In this document: piece by piece, positions 55,173 to 63,610 of the stretch | Layout of the letters: each line of letters begins with the position of its first letter | Position numbering within the stretch: the first letter of the stretch is position 1 | Origin: Hyphococcus luteus | Lineage (GTDB): Bacteria > Pseudomonadota > Alphaproteobacteria > Caulobacterales > Parvularculaceae | NCBI RefSeq assembly: GCF_002943565.1 | Contig: NZ_PJCH01000015.1 | Location: 1 to 64,000 of the forward strand | DNA: 64,000 bases | Direction of reading: 5' to 3' | Translations under genes and position numbers: made by a program | Notes under the pieces: generated by a model | The model's database searches: none | Told to the model about the DNA's origin: nothing | The model's input: the letters and a program-made list of their open reading frames with translations, nothing else

Positions 55173-56174
55173 CTAAAACCGAACCGAACGCAGCTCTTCA
55201 GCATCGTCTTCGGGACATGATGAATTGACCGGCAGGCCGGCCCCCAGTTCAAATCCGCCAAGATGCTGAATAGCGGGAACAATTCTTATATCCCAATGCC
55301 GATAGCGGCTGCCGGCGCTGTCCGCCGTCCCTGATTCAATAACGAAATTATACGGGGGATCATCGAGCACAGCATTCAAATGTTGCAGGGCGCGCTTCAG
55401 CGCGCCAGCAAGTTCCCGGATTTCCAATTCGGCAAGTTCGGAAAAACACGCCTGATGCCGTCGAGGATAAATCCTTTGTTCGAAAGGACCGGCGGCGGCG
55501 AACGGAACGACAATCAGAAAGTTATCGGTCTCCTCCACCACTCTCAGACCGCTTTCCAATTCACGCTGCACTTCTTCGCAAACGACACATTGACGGTGGT
55601 TTTCATAGTGGCGGCGCGCCCATGCCGCTGACGCCGAAAGACGCGGCGGGACCATACCGGTCGCGACGATCTGCGAATGAGGGTGGCCGAGCGATGCGCC
55701 GGCCCGGCGCCCGTGATTTCGAAAAACAATAACCGCTTTGACGTTTGGCCGCTTCATCAGATCGGCATATCGCCGCAAATAGGTCCGAATAACATCTTCA
55801 ACCTCTTCAACCGCCAATGCAGACAGATCGGCGTTATGCCGCGCGGTTTCGATAATGACTTCGTGATAACCGCCGCCCGCTATTCTGTCCGGCGCTCCCT
55901 CGAACGCCGGCGCCTTGCTAGCGCCAGAAGAAACCATGGGATACTTATTCGCGACAACGCGCGTCCGCCATCCCAAAGAACCGTCCAGCGGGCTTTCCAG
56001 AAGGATATCCGTCAGCATATTCTCATTGCCCGGACAAAACGGACATTCCGGATCTAATGCCCGGCCGTCGCCTGTCGAGGCGTGCCCGGAAAACCGCACA
56101 TGAGGCCGCCGCTTCCTTTCAGGCGCGACAAGAACCCATTCGCCTGTGGTTCTATCCCGTCGGTATTCACTCAC
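55173..56174 (-). CDS. galT: Galactose-1-phosphate uridylyltransferase (GalT)
   Basis: 333 residues from a GTG start preceded by GAGG (the frame is open a few codons further up with TTG). HIT-superfamily transferase with zinc cysteines CPFCPGNE near residue 46 and the nucleophile motif GHPHSQIVATG near 170. The family swaps UMP or AMP between a nucleotide sugar and a hexose 1-phosphate. Next to a trehalose synthase, it may act as an ADP-sugar or UDP-sugar exchange enzyme. Convergent with hypE, 12 bp apart. Confidence 0.82.
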   Translation of the reverse strand: MSEYRRDRTTGEWVLVAPERKRRPHVRFSGHASTGDGRALDPECPFCPGNENMLTDILLESPLDGSLGWRTRVVANKYPMVSSGASKAPAFEGAPDRIAGGGYHEVIIETARHNADLSALAVEEVEDVIRTYLRRYADLMKRPNVKAVIVFRNHGRRAGASLGHPHSQIVATGMVPPRLSASAAWARRHYENHRQCVVCEEVQRELESGLRVVEETDNFLIVVPFAAAGPFEQRIYPRRHQACFSELAELEIRELAGALKRALQHLNAVLDDPPYNFVIESGTADSAGSRYRHWDIRIVPAIQHLGGFELGAGLPVNSSCPEDDAEELRSVRF

Positions 56175-56271
56175 TCGTAGCGCCTCACACAAGGGACCCC
56201 GCGCCGCGCCGCCCTCTTTCGGAAAGCGCCCGCCCAGATCCCGGCCGCCGCATATTCGTCGAGCGCAAAGG

Positions 56272-57558
56272 TCAAACGCCGGCGTCTCCCCTCAAGCGAA
56301 AATGCGGTTCAAACGCCCCAACGAGATCCAGCCAGTCTTCCGCCAGCCGCGTAAGCAGGAACCGTGAACGCACGGACTGTTTCGCATTCGCGCCGATGCG
56401 TTCCCGCAGTTTTTTGTCTTTCAAAAGACGAACAATCCTCTCGGCCGCCTCTTCAACGCTTTCAACAAGAAATCCGTTGACGCCGTCTTCTATCTGACGG
56501 CGAATGCCGCCAACGTCTCCGCCGATGACCGGAACGCCTTTCCACATCGCCTCCGTCACCGTTAAGCCGAACCCTTCCCGCAAGGATTTCTGCAACACCA
56601 CCGCAGCGCGCTGTTGGAGCGCATTCACAAGCGCGGAATCCGGAACCGACAGAATTATGATGCGCTCCTCAGCGCAGTGACATAAGGACTCAAAGACCTC
56701 TTGCCCCTCCGGATCGTCGGTCGCCACGTTGCCGATCAGAACCAACGTCGCGTCAACTTCTTTCCGGGCGATTTTAAAAGCATCGATTACGCCCTGAGGA
56801 TCTTTCCATTTGTCGAAGCGGGACACCTGAACAACAAGCGGCAGGTCCGTCGGAATGCCGTAATGCGCAAACCGGTCCGCGATTTCGTCCTCGCTCAATT
56901 GTTTATTTGTCGTGGAAAAGGGATTGATCGCCGGCATGATAAATCGCTGAGGCGTCGTCAGTTTTTGCGCATATTCAGGCAGAGAAAAAACAACCGCATC
57001 ATATTTCTCGATGAACGGCGCGAGATATGACCAAAGCTCCTGATTAGGTCTTGTCATATCAACATGACAACGCCATATCCACGGCGCTTTTTTGCGAAAA
57101 TGCCGGATAAGAGGCAAAGGCTGTGGATCGTGAACGATCACAATGTCATGATCGAGATGCATGCGCATCGCATTTTCGAAAACGACTTCCTCATATATAT
57201 CTTGTTTTAACTCGCTAAGATTGATGTCCTCTCCTTGCAGCGCGTTGTGCATTTTTTTTGTAACGCTAAAATAGTCAGGGCGCCCCTCGATGACGCGCCA
57301 TCCGGTTTGGACGCCTGCGGCGTTCATCAGCAATGTCAGTGAAGAGAGAATCTCGGCTACGCCGCCGCCATAATAGGTTGAATTGACATTGACGATATGA
57401 ACGTCGCTGATCTGCTGCGCTTTCTTTTGTATGCGCTCCACCGCTTCCGCACCGATTAAAGGCTCGTAATCCTCGACAGTGATCAACCGATGCCCCGGAC
57501 CGGAATGGGACGCTGGGCCGGCTTCATCACGGGATGCGATTGCTGTGCTGTCTTCCAT
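56272..57558 (-). CDS. treT: GT4 glycosyltransferase, TreT-type trehalose synthase
   Basis: 428 residues, two Rossmann-like halves. VNVNSTYYGGGVAEIL near residue 55, IVIVHDPQPLPLI near 140, WRCHVDMTRPNQ near 163 and the C-terminal KSLREGFGLTVTEAMWKGVPVIGGDVGGIRRQI are the signature of TreT-like enzymes, which make trehalose from NDP-glucose and glucose reversibly. The gene is 97 bp upstream of galT on the same strand, so the two likely form an operon. Confidence 0.8.
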   Translation of the reverse strand: MEDSTAIASRDEAGPASHSGPGHRLITVEDYEPLIGAEAVERIQKKAQQISDVHIVNVNSTYYGGGVAEILSSLTLLMNAAGVQTGWRVIEGRPDYFSVTKKMHNALQGEDINLSELKQDIYEEVVFENAMRMHLDHDIVIVHDPQPLPLIRHFRKKAPWIWRCHVDMTRPNQELWSYLAPFIEKYDAVVFSLPEYAQKLTTPQRFIMPAINPFSTTNKQLSEDEIADRFAHYGIPTDLPLVVQVSRFDKWKDPQGVIDAFKIARKEVDATLVLIGNVATDDPEGQEVFESLCHCAEERIIILSVPDSALVNALQQRAAVVLQKSLREGFGLTVTEAMWKGVPVIGGDVGGIRRQIEDGVNGFLVESVEEAAERIVRLLKDKKLRERIGANAKQSVRSRFLLTRLAEDWLDLVGAFEPHFRLRGDAGV

Positions 57559-57790
57559 ATCGCCTCTGCGCAGTAAAACCGTCTCGCGTTACGCCGCCGC
57601 GAGATCAGCAACTTAACGCCTTTTGGGTTAAGAAAGAAGGCTTGGTTTAATATCTTAGGTTGTGAGAATCGGAAATCGTCGGTTAACGGCGAAGCGTCGG
57701 GCGGAATTCTTCTTGCATATCCGACCCCATATCTGAGGACGCAAACGCGCTGGAACGCCCCTTAAAACTCAGAAATAGTTGAGCCGACAG
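57559..57790. other. Intergenic region upstream of treT
   Basis: 232 bp with no supported gene. It should hold the treT promoter; no clear palindrome or ribosomal site was found other than AGAGGCGAT ahead of treT. Confidence 0.35.
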
Positions 57791-57886
57791 TCAAAATGCA
57801 AGCAAGCGCTCGCTACGGAAGATGACGAACTTCTTTGCGATATGGTCGAGGGCGAGACAGAGTTTATGCGTTTTCTTCCCCTCCAT
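57791..57886 (-). pseudogene. Fragment of dusA 5' end
   Basis: A 31-codon frame whose first 12 codons resemble DusA: MEGKKTHKLCLA against MQENQTHKFCVA in the intact gene at 38.49 kb (26 of 36 bases identical, AAACGCATAA exact). After that the similarity stops and the frame ends. It continues upstream into a leader homologous to that of dusA. Likely a left-over end of an integration at dusA, or a duplicated fragment. Confidence 0.65.
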
Positions 57887-57953
57887 TTTCCCCTTCAGAC
57901 ATCAAGGCAAAGACGACTTTTGCGCAGATCTATGCACATGTGCGCAAAGTCGC
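57887..57953 (-). repeat. dusA leader, copy 2 of a duplicated segment
   Basis: Same orientation as copy 1 at 38.5 kb. GACATCAAGGCAAAGACGAC matches it in 20 of 21 bases, followed by a clearer inverted repeat (minus strand TTTGCGCA ... TGCGCAAA around GCATAGAT). The homology stops at about 57953, where the reading frame of a truncated exported protein begins. Confidence 0.68.
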
Positions 57954-58080
57954 GCACCGGACCGAAGCTCGTAAGGGCGACAGGATGATCCGACGATTGC
58001 GCCGCAAGGGACCATGCGGGCACCGAAGCGGCAGCGAGGCTGCTTAGAACAAGCGCGCGGCGACTCAGACGGTAGTTCAT
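57954..58080 (-). pseudogene. Truncated gene for an exported protein
   Basis: Starts at ATG 58080 with GGGAGAGG upstream and encodes a signal peptide with a twin-arginine start (NYRLSRRALVLSSLAAASVPAWSLAAQ), then DHPVALTSFGPV, after which it runs into dusA-leader sequence and stops. The expected mature protein is missing. This is the right-hand break point of the dusA duplication. The lost gene may have belonged with eda/kdgK in sugar-acid breakdown (inference). Confidence 0.6.
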
Positions 58081-58129
58081 CGCCATCCTCTCCCTCCGCC
58101 CGCCTCTCGCGCTCGATCGTCTTTGCGCG

Positions 58130-58753
58130 TCAGCCTTTCGCAATCGCCAGCGCTTCTTTCGCAAGCGCCGTCACCGCCGCATAGTCGCCTTCGTCGATTG
58201 CTTTTTGCGACGTCAGCCAGCTGCCGCCGCAGGCGATGACGGACGGCAGGGATAGATACTCATTCAGATTGGAAGCGCTGACGCCGCCGGTTGGCATGAA
58301 GCGCATGTCGCGAAACACGGATGATAGCGCTTTTAACATCGGCGCGCCGCCGGCCAGTCCCGCCGGAAAAAATTTCACGGCGCGAAGCCCAAAATTCCAA
58401 GCGCGCTGAACTTCGGTCGGCGTGTTGACGCCGGGAAAGACCTCCAGTTTCTTCGATTGGCAGTAGCGGACAATATCGTCATTAAGCCCTGGCGAGACGA
58501 TGAACTCGGCGCCGCGCCTGACGACTTCTTCCGCCTGTTCCGGCGAAAGCACTGTGCCGGCGCCAACGACCGCGCCGGTATCGGCTTTTACAATCGCCTC
58601 AAGACACTCCATCGCGGCGTCCGTCCGCAAGACGACTTCGATGATATTGAGTCCGCCCGCCTGCAACGCCTGAACCGTTTTCAGCGCGACATCCGGGTCG
58701 TCCGCCTGCACGAGGGGAACGATGGGAGCTTCTTTTAATTGGTCCGCCAGCAT
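58130..58753 (-). CDS. eda: 2-dehydro-3-deoxy-6-phosphogluconate aldolase
   Basis: 207 residues, class I TIM-barrel aldolase. VVGAGTVLSPEQAEEV near residue 60 contains the conserved acid loop, FIVSPGLND, and LRAVKFFPAGLAGG near 125 contains the Schiff-base lysine; RFMPTGGVS is the phosphate-binding loop. Splits KDPG (and often 4-hydroxy-2-oxoglutarate) to pyruvate and glyceraldehyde 3-phosphate. Directly downstream of kdgK on the same strand (33 bp). Confidence 0.93.
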   Translation of the reverse strand: MLADQLKEAPIVPLVQADDPDVALKTVQALQAGGLNIIEVVLRTDAAMECLEAIVKADTGAVVGAGTVLSPEQAEEVVRRGAEFIVSPGLNDDIVRYCQSKKLEVFPGVNTPTEVQRAWNFGLRAVKFFPAGLAGGAPMLKALSSVFRDMRFMPTGGVSASNLNEYLSLPSVIACGGSWLTSQKAIDEGDYAAVTALAKEALAIAKG

Positions 58754-58786
58754 ATCAACTTCGCATCCTTGTTGCTTCGCCGCATC

Positions 58787-59815
58787 TTAACGTTGAACCC
58801 GCCCGGACGCATCGCCCGACATCAGCTTTTCGACCTCCGCCACACTGACGCGGTTGAAATCGCCAAGGACCGAATGCTTCAGACAGCTCGCTGCGACGGC
58901 GAATTCCAGCGATTGCTGACGGTCGGCGTAAGCGTTGAGCCCGTAGATCAAGGCGGACGCAAAACTGTCGCCGCCGCCGACCCGGTCGACAATGTCGGTC
59001 ATTTCATAGCGGCGGCTGAGCTTGAAGCCGTCCTTGTCCCGGAAACAGGCCGACCATCCGTTATGATCGGCGCTTTTGCTTTCACGCAGCGTAATGGCGA
59101 TCGCTTCCATATTCGGAAAAAGCTCCAGCACCTTTGCGGACAGGGCCTCGTATTTCTTCGTATCCAGTTCGCCGCTTTCAACCTCGACATCGACCGAAAT
59201 GCCGAGCGATTTCTGGCAGTCCTCTTCATTGGCGACGCCCACATCGACGAATTTGACGAGTTCGGTCATCACTTCGGGGGCCGACTTTCCATATTTCCAA
59301 AGCTTGCCCCGGTAATTGAAATCGCAGGACACCGAGACGCCGGCTTCCTTCGCCGCCTTGACGCATTCAAGACTCAACTCCGCGGCGCCTTGCGTCAGCG
59401 CCGGCGTGATCCCTGTGATATGGAGCCATTTCGCGCCCTTGAATATTGCCGGCCAGTCGAAATCGCCGGGTTTGCACTCGGCGATGGAGGAATTGGCGCG
59501 GTCATAAATGACTTTCGACGGCCGCTGGTTGGCGCCGGCCTCAAGAAAATAGACGCCGACCCGGTCGCCGCTGCGCCGGATATGGCTTGTATCGACGCCG
59601 AAGCTTCTAAGTTCGCGGACCGCACATTCGCCGATATCGTTATCGGGAAGCGCAGAGACGAACCCGGCGTCGAGCCCGTAATTGCACAGCGCCACAGCGA
59701 CATTCGCTTCGCCGCCGCCAAAAGTCGCTTCGAATTGAGGGGATTGAAAGAAACGCTCATGCCCGGGCGATTTCAATCGGAGCATGATTTCGCCGAACGT
59801 CAAATAATCCGCCAT
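58787..59815 (-). CDS. kdgK: 2-dehydro-3-deoxygluconokinase
   Basis: 342 residues, PfkB/ribokinase family. [15 protein letters not shown] near residue 33 and [20 protein letters not shown] near 287 with catalytic Asp in the GGGDSF motif. Phosphorylates KDG to KDPG, which eda then cleaves: the classic sugar-acid (uronate, pectin, alginate) branch of the Entner-Doudoroff route. The start at 59815 ([14 protein letters not shown]) matches the family; the frame runs 17 codons further up. Confidence 0.9.
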   Translation of the reverse strand: MADYLTFGEIMLRLKSPGHERFFQSPQFEATFGGGEANVAVALCNYGLDAGFVSALPDNDIGECAVRELRSFGVDTSHIRRSGDRVGVYFLEAGANQRPSKVIYDRANSSIAECKPGDFDWPAIFKGAKWLHITGITPALTQGAAELSLECVKAAKEAGVSVSCDFNYRGKLWKYGKSAPEVMTELVKFVDVGVANEEDCQKSLGISVDVEVESGELDTKKYEALSAKVLELFPNMEAIAITLRESKSADHNGWSACFRDKDGFKLSRRYEMTDIVDRVGGGDSFASALIYGLNAYADRQQSLEFAVAASCLKHSVLGDFNRVSVAEVEKLMSGDASGRVQR

Positions 59816-59850
59816 AAGGCTTTCTCCAAATACCGCGTAAGGCTGAAGCT

Positions 59851-59910
59851 TTAGCGCGCCAACCATCCCCCGTCGACGGCGAGGGTTGTCCCGCGCACAT
59901 AAATCGAGGC
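59851..59910 (-). pseudogene. C-terminal remnant of an SDR gene
   Basis: The last 19-20 codons of a short-chain dehydrogenase remain ([20 protein letters not shown] then stop), the characteristic C-terminus of the KduD/2-deoxygluconate dehydrogenase type. Upstream the frame breaks into unrelated sequence. Adjacent to kdgK, so the complete gene probably once took part in the same sugar-acid pathway. Confidence 0.7.
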
Positions 59911-59913
59911 GGA

Positions 59914-60122
59914 CAAGCTCGAGCGCATCGCCGCCTTGCAGTCAATGGGCGCGGCCCGTCACGCTTATTCTCGACACTCCTGAAACGGCGCAGGGCCTCG
60001 CCGCGAAAGCGAAGGCTCTGGGACAAACGTTCAATGTCCTCATCGATATCGATTGCGGCGCCCATCGCGGCGGCGTTCCAGGCCACGGCCCGGAACGTTT
60101 GTTAGAGATCGCGGCGGTATAG
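59914..60122 (+). pseudogene. Frameshifted fragment of a DSD1/D-threonine aldolase-like PLP enzyme
   Basis: On the plus strand, [13 protein letters not shown] (one frame) is followed after a shift by VTLILDTPETAQGLAAKAKALGQTFNVLIDIDCGAHRGGVPGHGPERLLEIAA (written here as a run of short pieces: VTLILDTPET, NVLIDIDCGAHRGGV, GPERLLEIAA), a recognisable stretch of the alanine-racemase-fold barrel. The N-terminal PLP lysine and the C-terminal half are missing. Not a working gene. Confidence 0.65.
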
Positions 60123-60421
60123 AGGCCGGGGAGAGCCTTTCTCTCGCCGGCCTATAACCCATGCGGGCTATTCCTGCGGCGCGGCAAACATGGCGGAAAT
60201 CGCTGTTATCCGCTGAAGACGCGCGCTGACTTCCCAACGCTCAGCGCAAAAGCGCCAGCCTCGGCCTTCCAGCGTTTTTCGTATTGGAGGAAGACAATAA
60301 CGCCCCTGACGGCCAAAGTTTTGCCCGGGGCGCATCGTCGCATATGCGGCCCTCGACAATATTGCTGATTTCGCGCCCGCAAAAAAAACCGCTATCGCCG
60401 GACCGGAGCTTATCGTGTTCG
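60123..60421. other. Gene-free stretch after the remnants
   Basis: About 300 bp. Short frames on the minus strand have no protein-like pattern and no ribosomal site. I see no repeat, terminator or RNA gene; probably decayed sequence continuing from the two gene remnants. Confidence 0.35.
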
Positions 60422-61651
60422 TCAGACGCCGACCACGAATGAACAGTTGGTCGTGCCAGATCCGCCGACATTATAAGTGGCGACGTTCTTCGCGCCATCG
60501 ACCTGATAATCGCCGGCTTTGCCAGTCGTTTGTTTTTCCGCATCAAGCAGCATGCGCACGCCGGTCGCGCCGACAGGATGGCCCATCCCGATAAGGCCGC
60601 CGGACGGATTGACGGGGATATCTCCGTCAAAAGCGATGCGGCCGTCCTCGACGGCTTTCCAGGCTTCACCCGGCGCAGTGATCCCGAAATGCTCTATGGC
60701 CATGTATTCCGTGATGGAAAAACAGTCATGCGTTTCAATTGCGTCAATCTCTTCGGGACCACTGACGCCGGCGCGCGCATAGGCGTCGGCGATAGACTTT
60801 CGCACCCACGGGAATATGTAGTCCTGATCGGCGCTTTCCTTCAGCTTGGTTTCCAGCAGCATCGGCGCCGTTGTATGTCCCCAACCCTTGATCCGGGCGA
60901 TCTCGTCGAGCGCGAGACCGCGCCGCTTTGCGTATTCCGCCGCCTTTTCTTCCGAAGCGAGGAAAATGACAGCCGCCCCGTCAGTAACCTGGCCGCAATC
61001 CTGACGGCGCATCATGCCCTCAACGACCGGATTCGCCTCATCGTCGGCGGTAAAGCTCTTTTCCGTGAACGACCAGTTTCGCGCCTGTGAATTCGGGTTG
61101 CGGCGGCCATTTTCGAAATTGATTTTCGATATGCCCATCAGGTGATCGTAATCGAGGCCGTAACGGCGCTCATACTCTTCCGCCAAATTCGAAAACATCG
61201 CGGGCCAGACATATTTCGCGTCAACGGCCTCCCGGCCCCGCCAAGCTGCAGCGCCCAGATGATCCGCAGCAATATCGCCCGGCACGTTGCGCATCAGTTC
61301 AAGTCCTGAGACACAGGCAAGATCATACCGGCCGCTTTCGATATCCGCCATCGCCGCGAGCGCCGCGAGCGAACCGGATGCACAGGCGCCCTCATGACGC
61401 GACGCCGGCATGCCGGAAAAACCCTCGTGAACGTGACCGAAATAACCGCCAAGCATCCCCTGCCCCGTGAAGAGCTCCGCAACGAAATTGCCGACATGCC
61501 CGACCTCTATTTCATCGGGCTCAAGCGCACAGGCATCCAGCGCGTTCAGCACCGTTTCCGAAAAAAGGTCGAACAGTGTTTTGTTGTCACGCGTCCAGTT
61601 TTTCGAAAAATCGGTTTGAAAGCCTCCGAGAATGAATACAGGCTTCGACAT
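60422..61651 (-). CDS. Thiolase-fold acetyl-CoA acetyltransferase, SCP2/SCPx type
   Basis: 409 residues from ATG 61651. Active-site cysteine in HEGACASGSLAAL near residue 90, HDCFSITEY near 312 and NPSGGLIGMGHPVGATG near 350; the HDCF variant instead of HEAF places it with SCP2/SCPx-like thiolases, which act on branched or bulky (sterol-side-chain) acyl-CoAs. It cleaves a 3-ketoacyl-CoA with CoA. The upstream frame extends to 61726 but only the ATG at 61651 matches the family start. Confidence 0.88.
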   Translation of the reverse strand: MSKPVFILGGFQTDFSKNWTRDNKTLFDLFSETVLNALDACALEPDEIEVGHVGNFVAELFTGQGMLGGYFGHVHEGFSGMPASRHEGACASGSLAALAAMADIESGRYDLACVSGLELMRNVPGDIAADHLGAAAWRGREAVDAKYVWPAMFSNLAEEYERRYGLDYDHLMGISKINFENGRRNPNSQARNWSFTEKSFTADDEANPVVEGMMRRQDCGQVTDGAAVIFLASEEKAAEYAKRRGLALDEIARIKGWGHTTAPMLLETKLKESADQDYIFPWVRKSIADAYARAGVSGPEEIDAIETHDCFSITEYMAIEHFGITAPGEAWKAVEDGRIAFDGDIPVNPSGGLIGMGHPVGATGVRMLLDAEKQTTGKAGDYQVDGAKNVATYNVGGSGTTNCSFVVGV

Positions 61652-61738
61652 GGCGCATCTCCCTAGCCATTGGCTCCAGTCCTGATATGCGGGCGCCGTT
61701 TTCAGGACATAGCCCAAATGCCGCATATTACTTTAGCG

Positions 61739-62107
61739 CTAACCGCGAAGCGGCGCGAGCGGCGTCGGATCGAGATACTCTTCGATCCGCTTTATCTTGC
61801 CATCTTCGACCAGGACAACGGCGATCGCCTCCGCCGCCAGTTCTTTTCCGTCCTGCGCGACAATGCGAAGCGTGTGCTGCTGCAAATACCCGCCATCGAT
61901 TTCAAGCAGGCGCTTATAGTCATATTTCCGCGACCTGGTTTTGTCGACAATATTCGCCGCCACGCGCATATTCTGATCGACTGTCTGCGTGACCCCGTCG
62001 TAATTATGCCAAATTCCGGCGTCTTCGTGGAAGCAGGCGCGCGCGGCGTCCAGATCTCCCCGCTCAATACAATCGATAAAGTGGCGCGCCAGTTCAAGCG
62101 TCTTCAT
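61739..62107 (-). CDS. NTF2-like (SnoaL) fold protein 1
   Basis: 122 residues, one SnoaL-like alpha+beta barrel: LELARHFIDCIERGDLDAARACF at the start, then IWHNYDGVTQTVDQN, and KRIEEYLD at the end. ATG 62107 follows GAGGAAGATCAA. In known enzymes this pocket holds isomerases, hydrolases and dehydratases of ketosteroid-like substrates. First of three adjacent NTF2-fold genes on this strand. Confidence 0.8.
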   Translation of the reverse strand: MKTLELARHFIDCIERGDLDAARACFHEDAGIWHNYDGVTQTVDQNMRVAANIVDKTRSRKYDYKRLLEIDGGYLQQHTLRIVAQDGKELAAEAIAVVLVEDGKIKRIEEYLDPTPLAPLRG

Positions 62108-62135
62108 TTGATCTTCCTCATTGCACATCCAAGCG

Positions 62136-62552
62136 TCAGGCGCGCCCTATCAAAGCTTTCACCCATTCGGCCTGCGCTTCTCCGGCCTTGTCTTTTTTGA
62201 CCAAGGCAGGATCCAGATAATCGCGCCAACGGCGAACCTTGCCGTTCTCGAACTCAAACACGCCCATATAGGGCGTTTGAATGCGCCGTCCCCTGGCGTC
62301 CACATAATCGTCAACGCCCTCGACCATAACCATATCGCCATTCTCAACGGCGTTCACGATGCGCCAGCGGATTTCCGATTGACCGGCGCCGAACTTTTCA
62401 AGAAGGGCGCGCATTTCATCCTTGCCGCGAAGGGGTTGCACGCCAACAAGATAATGATACTCGACGTCCTCATCCACATGATTGAGCACGGCGTCTATAT
62501 CCTTGCGGCGCCACGCATCGATGATCCCTTCAACCTGCCTGTAGTTCGACAT
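62136..62552 (-). CDS. NTF2-like protein 2, limonene-epoxide-hydrolase-like
   Basis: 138 residues, one domain: VEGIIDAWRRKDIDAVLNHVDEDVEYHYLVGVQPLRGKDEMRALL, MVEGVDDYVDARGRRIQTPYMGVFEFENGKVRRWRDYLDP. It is closely similar to the second half of the 63-kb lipoprotein (DAWRKGDVDAV, IQIPYMGAYRFENGKISRWRDYFDP), so the two share a recent ancestor. The Asp/Arg pair of the limonene-1,2-epoxide hydrolase fold is visible. Substrate unknown. Confidence 0.8.
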   Translation of the reverse strand: MSNYRQVEGIIDAWRRKDIDAVLNHVDEDVEYHYLVGVQPLRGKDEMRALLEKFGAGQSEIRWRIVNAVENGDMVMVEGVDDYVDARGRRIQTPYMGVFEFENGKVRRWRDYLDPALVKKDKAGEAQAEWVKALIGRA

Positions 62553-62584
62553 GCTTTGCCATTCTTCGCCCGTCGCCAGTCATG

Positions 62585-63511
62585 CTACTCGCCGTCGCTG
62601 ACAAGCTCCTTGAAAGACTGCGGCATCGTTTCGCCGCTGCGGATACGTTCGGCAATCGTCGGATCGAAATAATCGCGCCAGCGGCTGATTTTGCCGTTTT
62701 CAAAGCGATAAGCCCCCATATACGGAATCTGGATATGGTGCCCGTCGGCGTCAATAAAGTCCTCGACCCCCTCGACAAGCAAATCGTCGCCGCTTTCTTC
62801 GGACCGGACAACGCGCATATTGTTCTCCGTCATTGAATCCCTCAGCTGCCTCAAAAACGCGCCGACCTCCTCGCGTCCTTGCACCGGCGCCTTCCCGGCC
62901 AGCGAGTGAAATTCAATATCGTCAGTAAAATAGGTCGTCACCGCATCGACATCGCCTTTGCGCCAGGCGTCGATTACCGACTGATAGATCGCAACGTTCG
63001 AAGCCGCGTCATCGCTGTTCGCCGGCTCCGGCGCCGAAACGCCCATTTCGCTCAAAAGCTGATTACGGTCGTAATATTCCCGCCACTCGACGACATGGCC
63101 GTTTTTGATATCAAGGACGCCCACGACCGGCACGGAACCAGGCTTGCCGTTGACCGTGAATTCGTCAACGCGCTCCAAAAAAACCGTATTTCCCTTAACG
63201 GCGACGGTCCTGAGATTGAGTTCGAGGTGCGTCGCGCCGTTCAACAGCGCGCCGATATGGTCTCTCAGTTTTTCCCGGCCGATGATCGGCTCTTTCATCA
63301 TCGAATGGAGGGAACCGTCCTCTGCGAAAAGCGCGACAATCCGGTCCGTATCCAGATCATTCCAGGCCGTCACCATTTCATTGGCGACATCGAGCGACGA
63401 TGAAGACATGTTCGCTTCCTTTTCCGTGTCCGGGTCCGCACATGCGGCAAATGCAAGCGCCAAAATGAACGGAGCGCTGCGGATGCTTTTCCGAATTGCA
63501 TGAAATCTCAT
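62585..63511 (-). CDS. Lipoprotein with two tandem NTF2/LEH-like domains
   Basis: 308 residues. Type II signal peptide with lipobox FAAC (Cys near 24). Domain 1 (about 36-150): VANEMVTAWNDLDTDRIVALFAEDG; domain 2 (about 170-295): YQSVIDAWRKGDVDAVTTYFTDD ... GVEDFIDADGHHIQIPYMGAYRFENGK. The second domain resembles the adjacent 138-residue protein. A two-domain, membrane-attached arrangement of this fold is uncommon. The ATG at 63511 follows CGAGGCTTT. Perhaps binds or transforms a hydrophobic substrate taken in by the nearby TonB receptor (inference). Confidence 0.78.
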   Translation of the reverse strand: MRFHAIRKSIRSAPFILALAFAACADPDTEKEANMSSSSLDVANEMVTAWNDLDTDRIVALFAEDGSLHSMMKEPIIGREKLRDHIGALLNGATHLELNLRTVAVKGNTVFLERVDEFTVNGKPGSVPVVGVLDIKNGHVVEWREYYDRNQLLSEMGVSAPEPANSDDAASNVAIYQSVIDAWRKGDVDAVTTYFTDDIEFHSLAGKAPVQGREEVGAFLRQLRDSMTENNMRVVRSEESGDDLLVEGVEDFIDADGHHIQIPYMGAYRFENGKISRWRDYFDPTIAERIRSGETMPQSFKELVSDGE

Positions 63512-63610
63512 AAAGCCTCGCTTGGCTGAAAGGCGCCAGCCGTTAAAAGGCCAGCCGCTATGATCGCAAACTGCGCCAGCGGCGTCGAAGACGCCGCTGG
63601 CTATTGTTAA

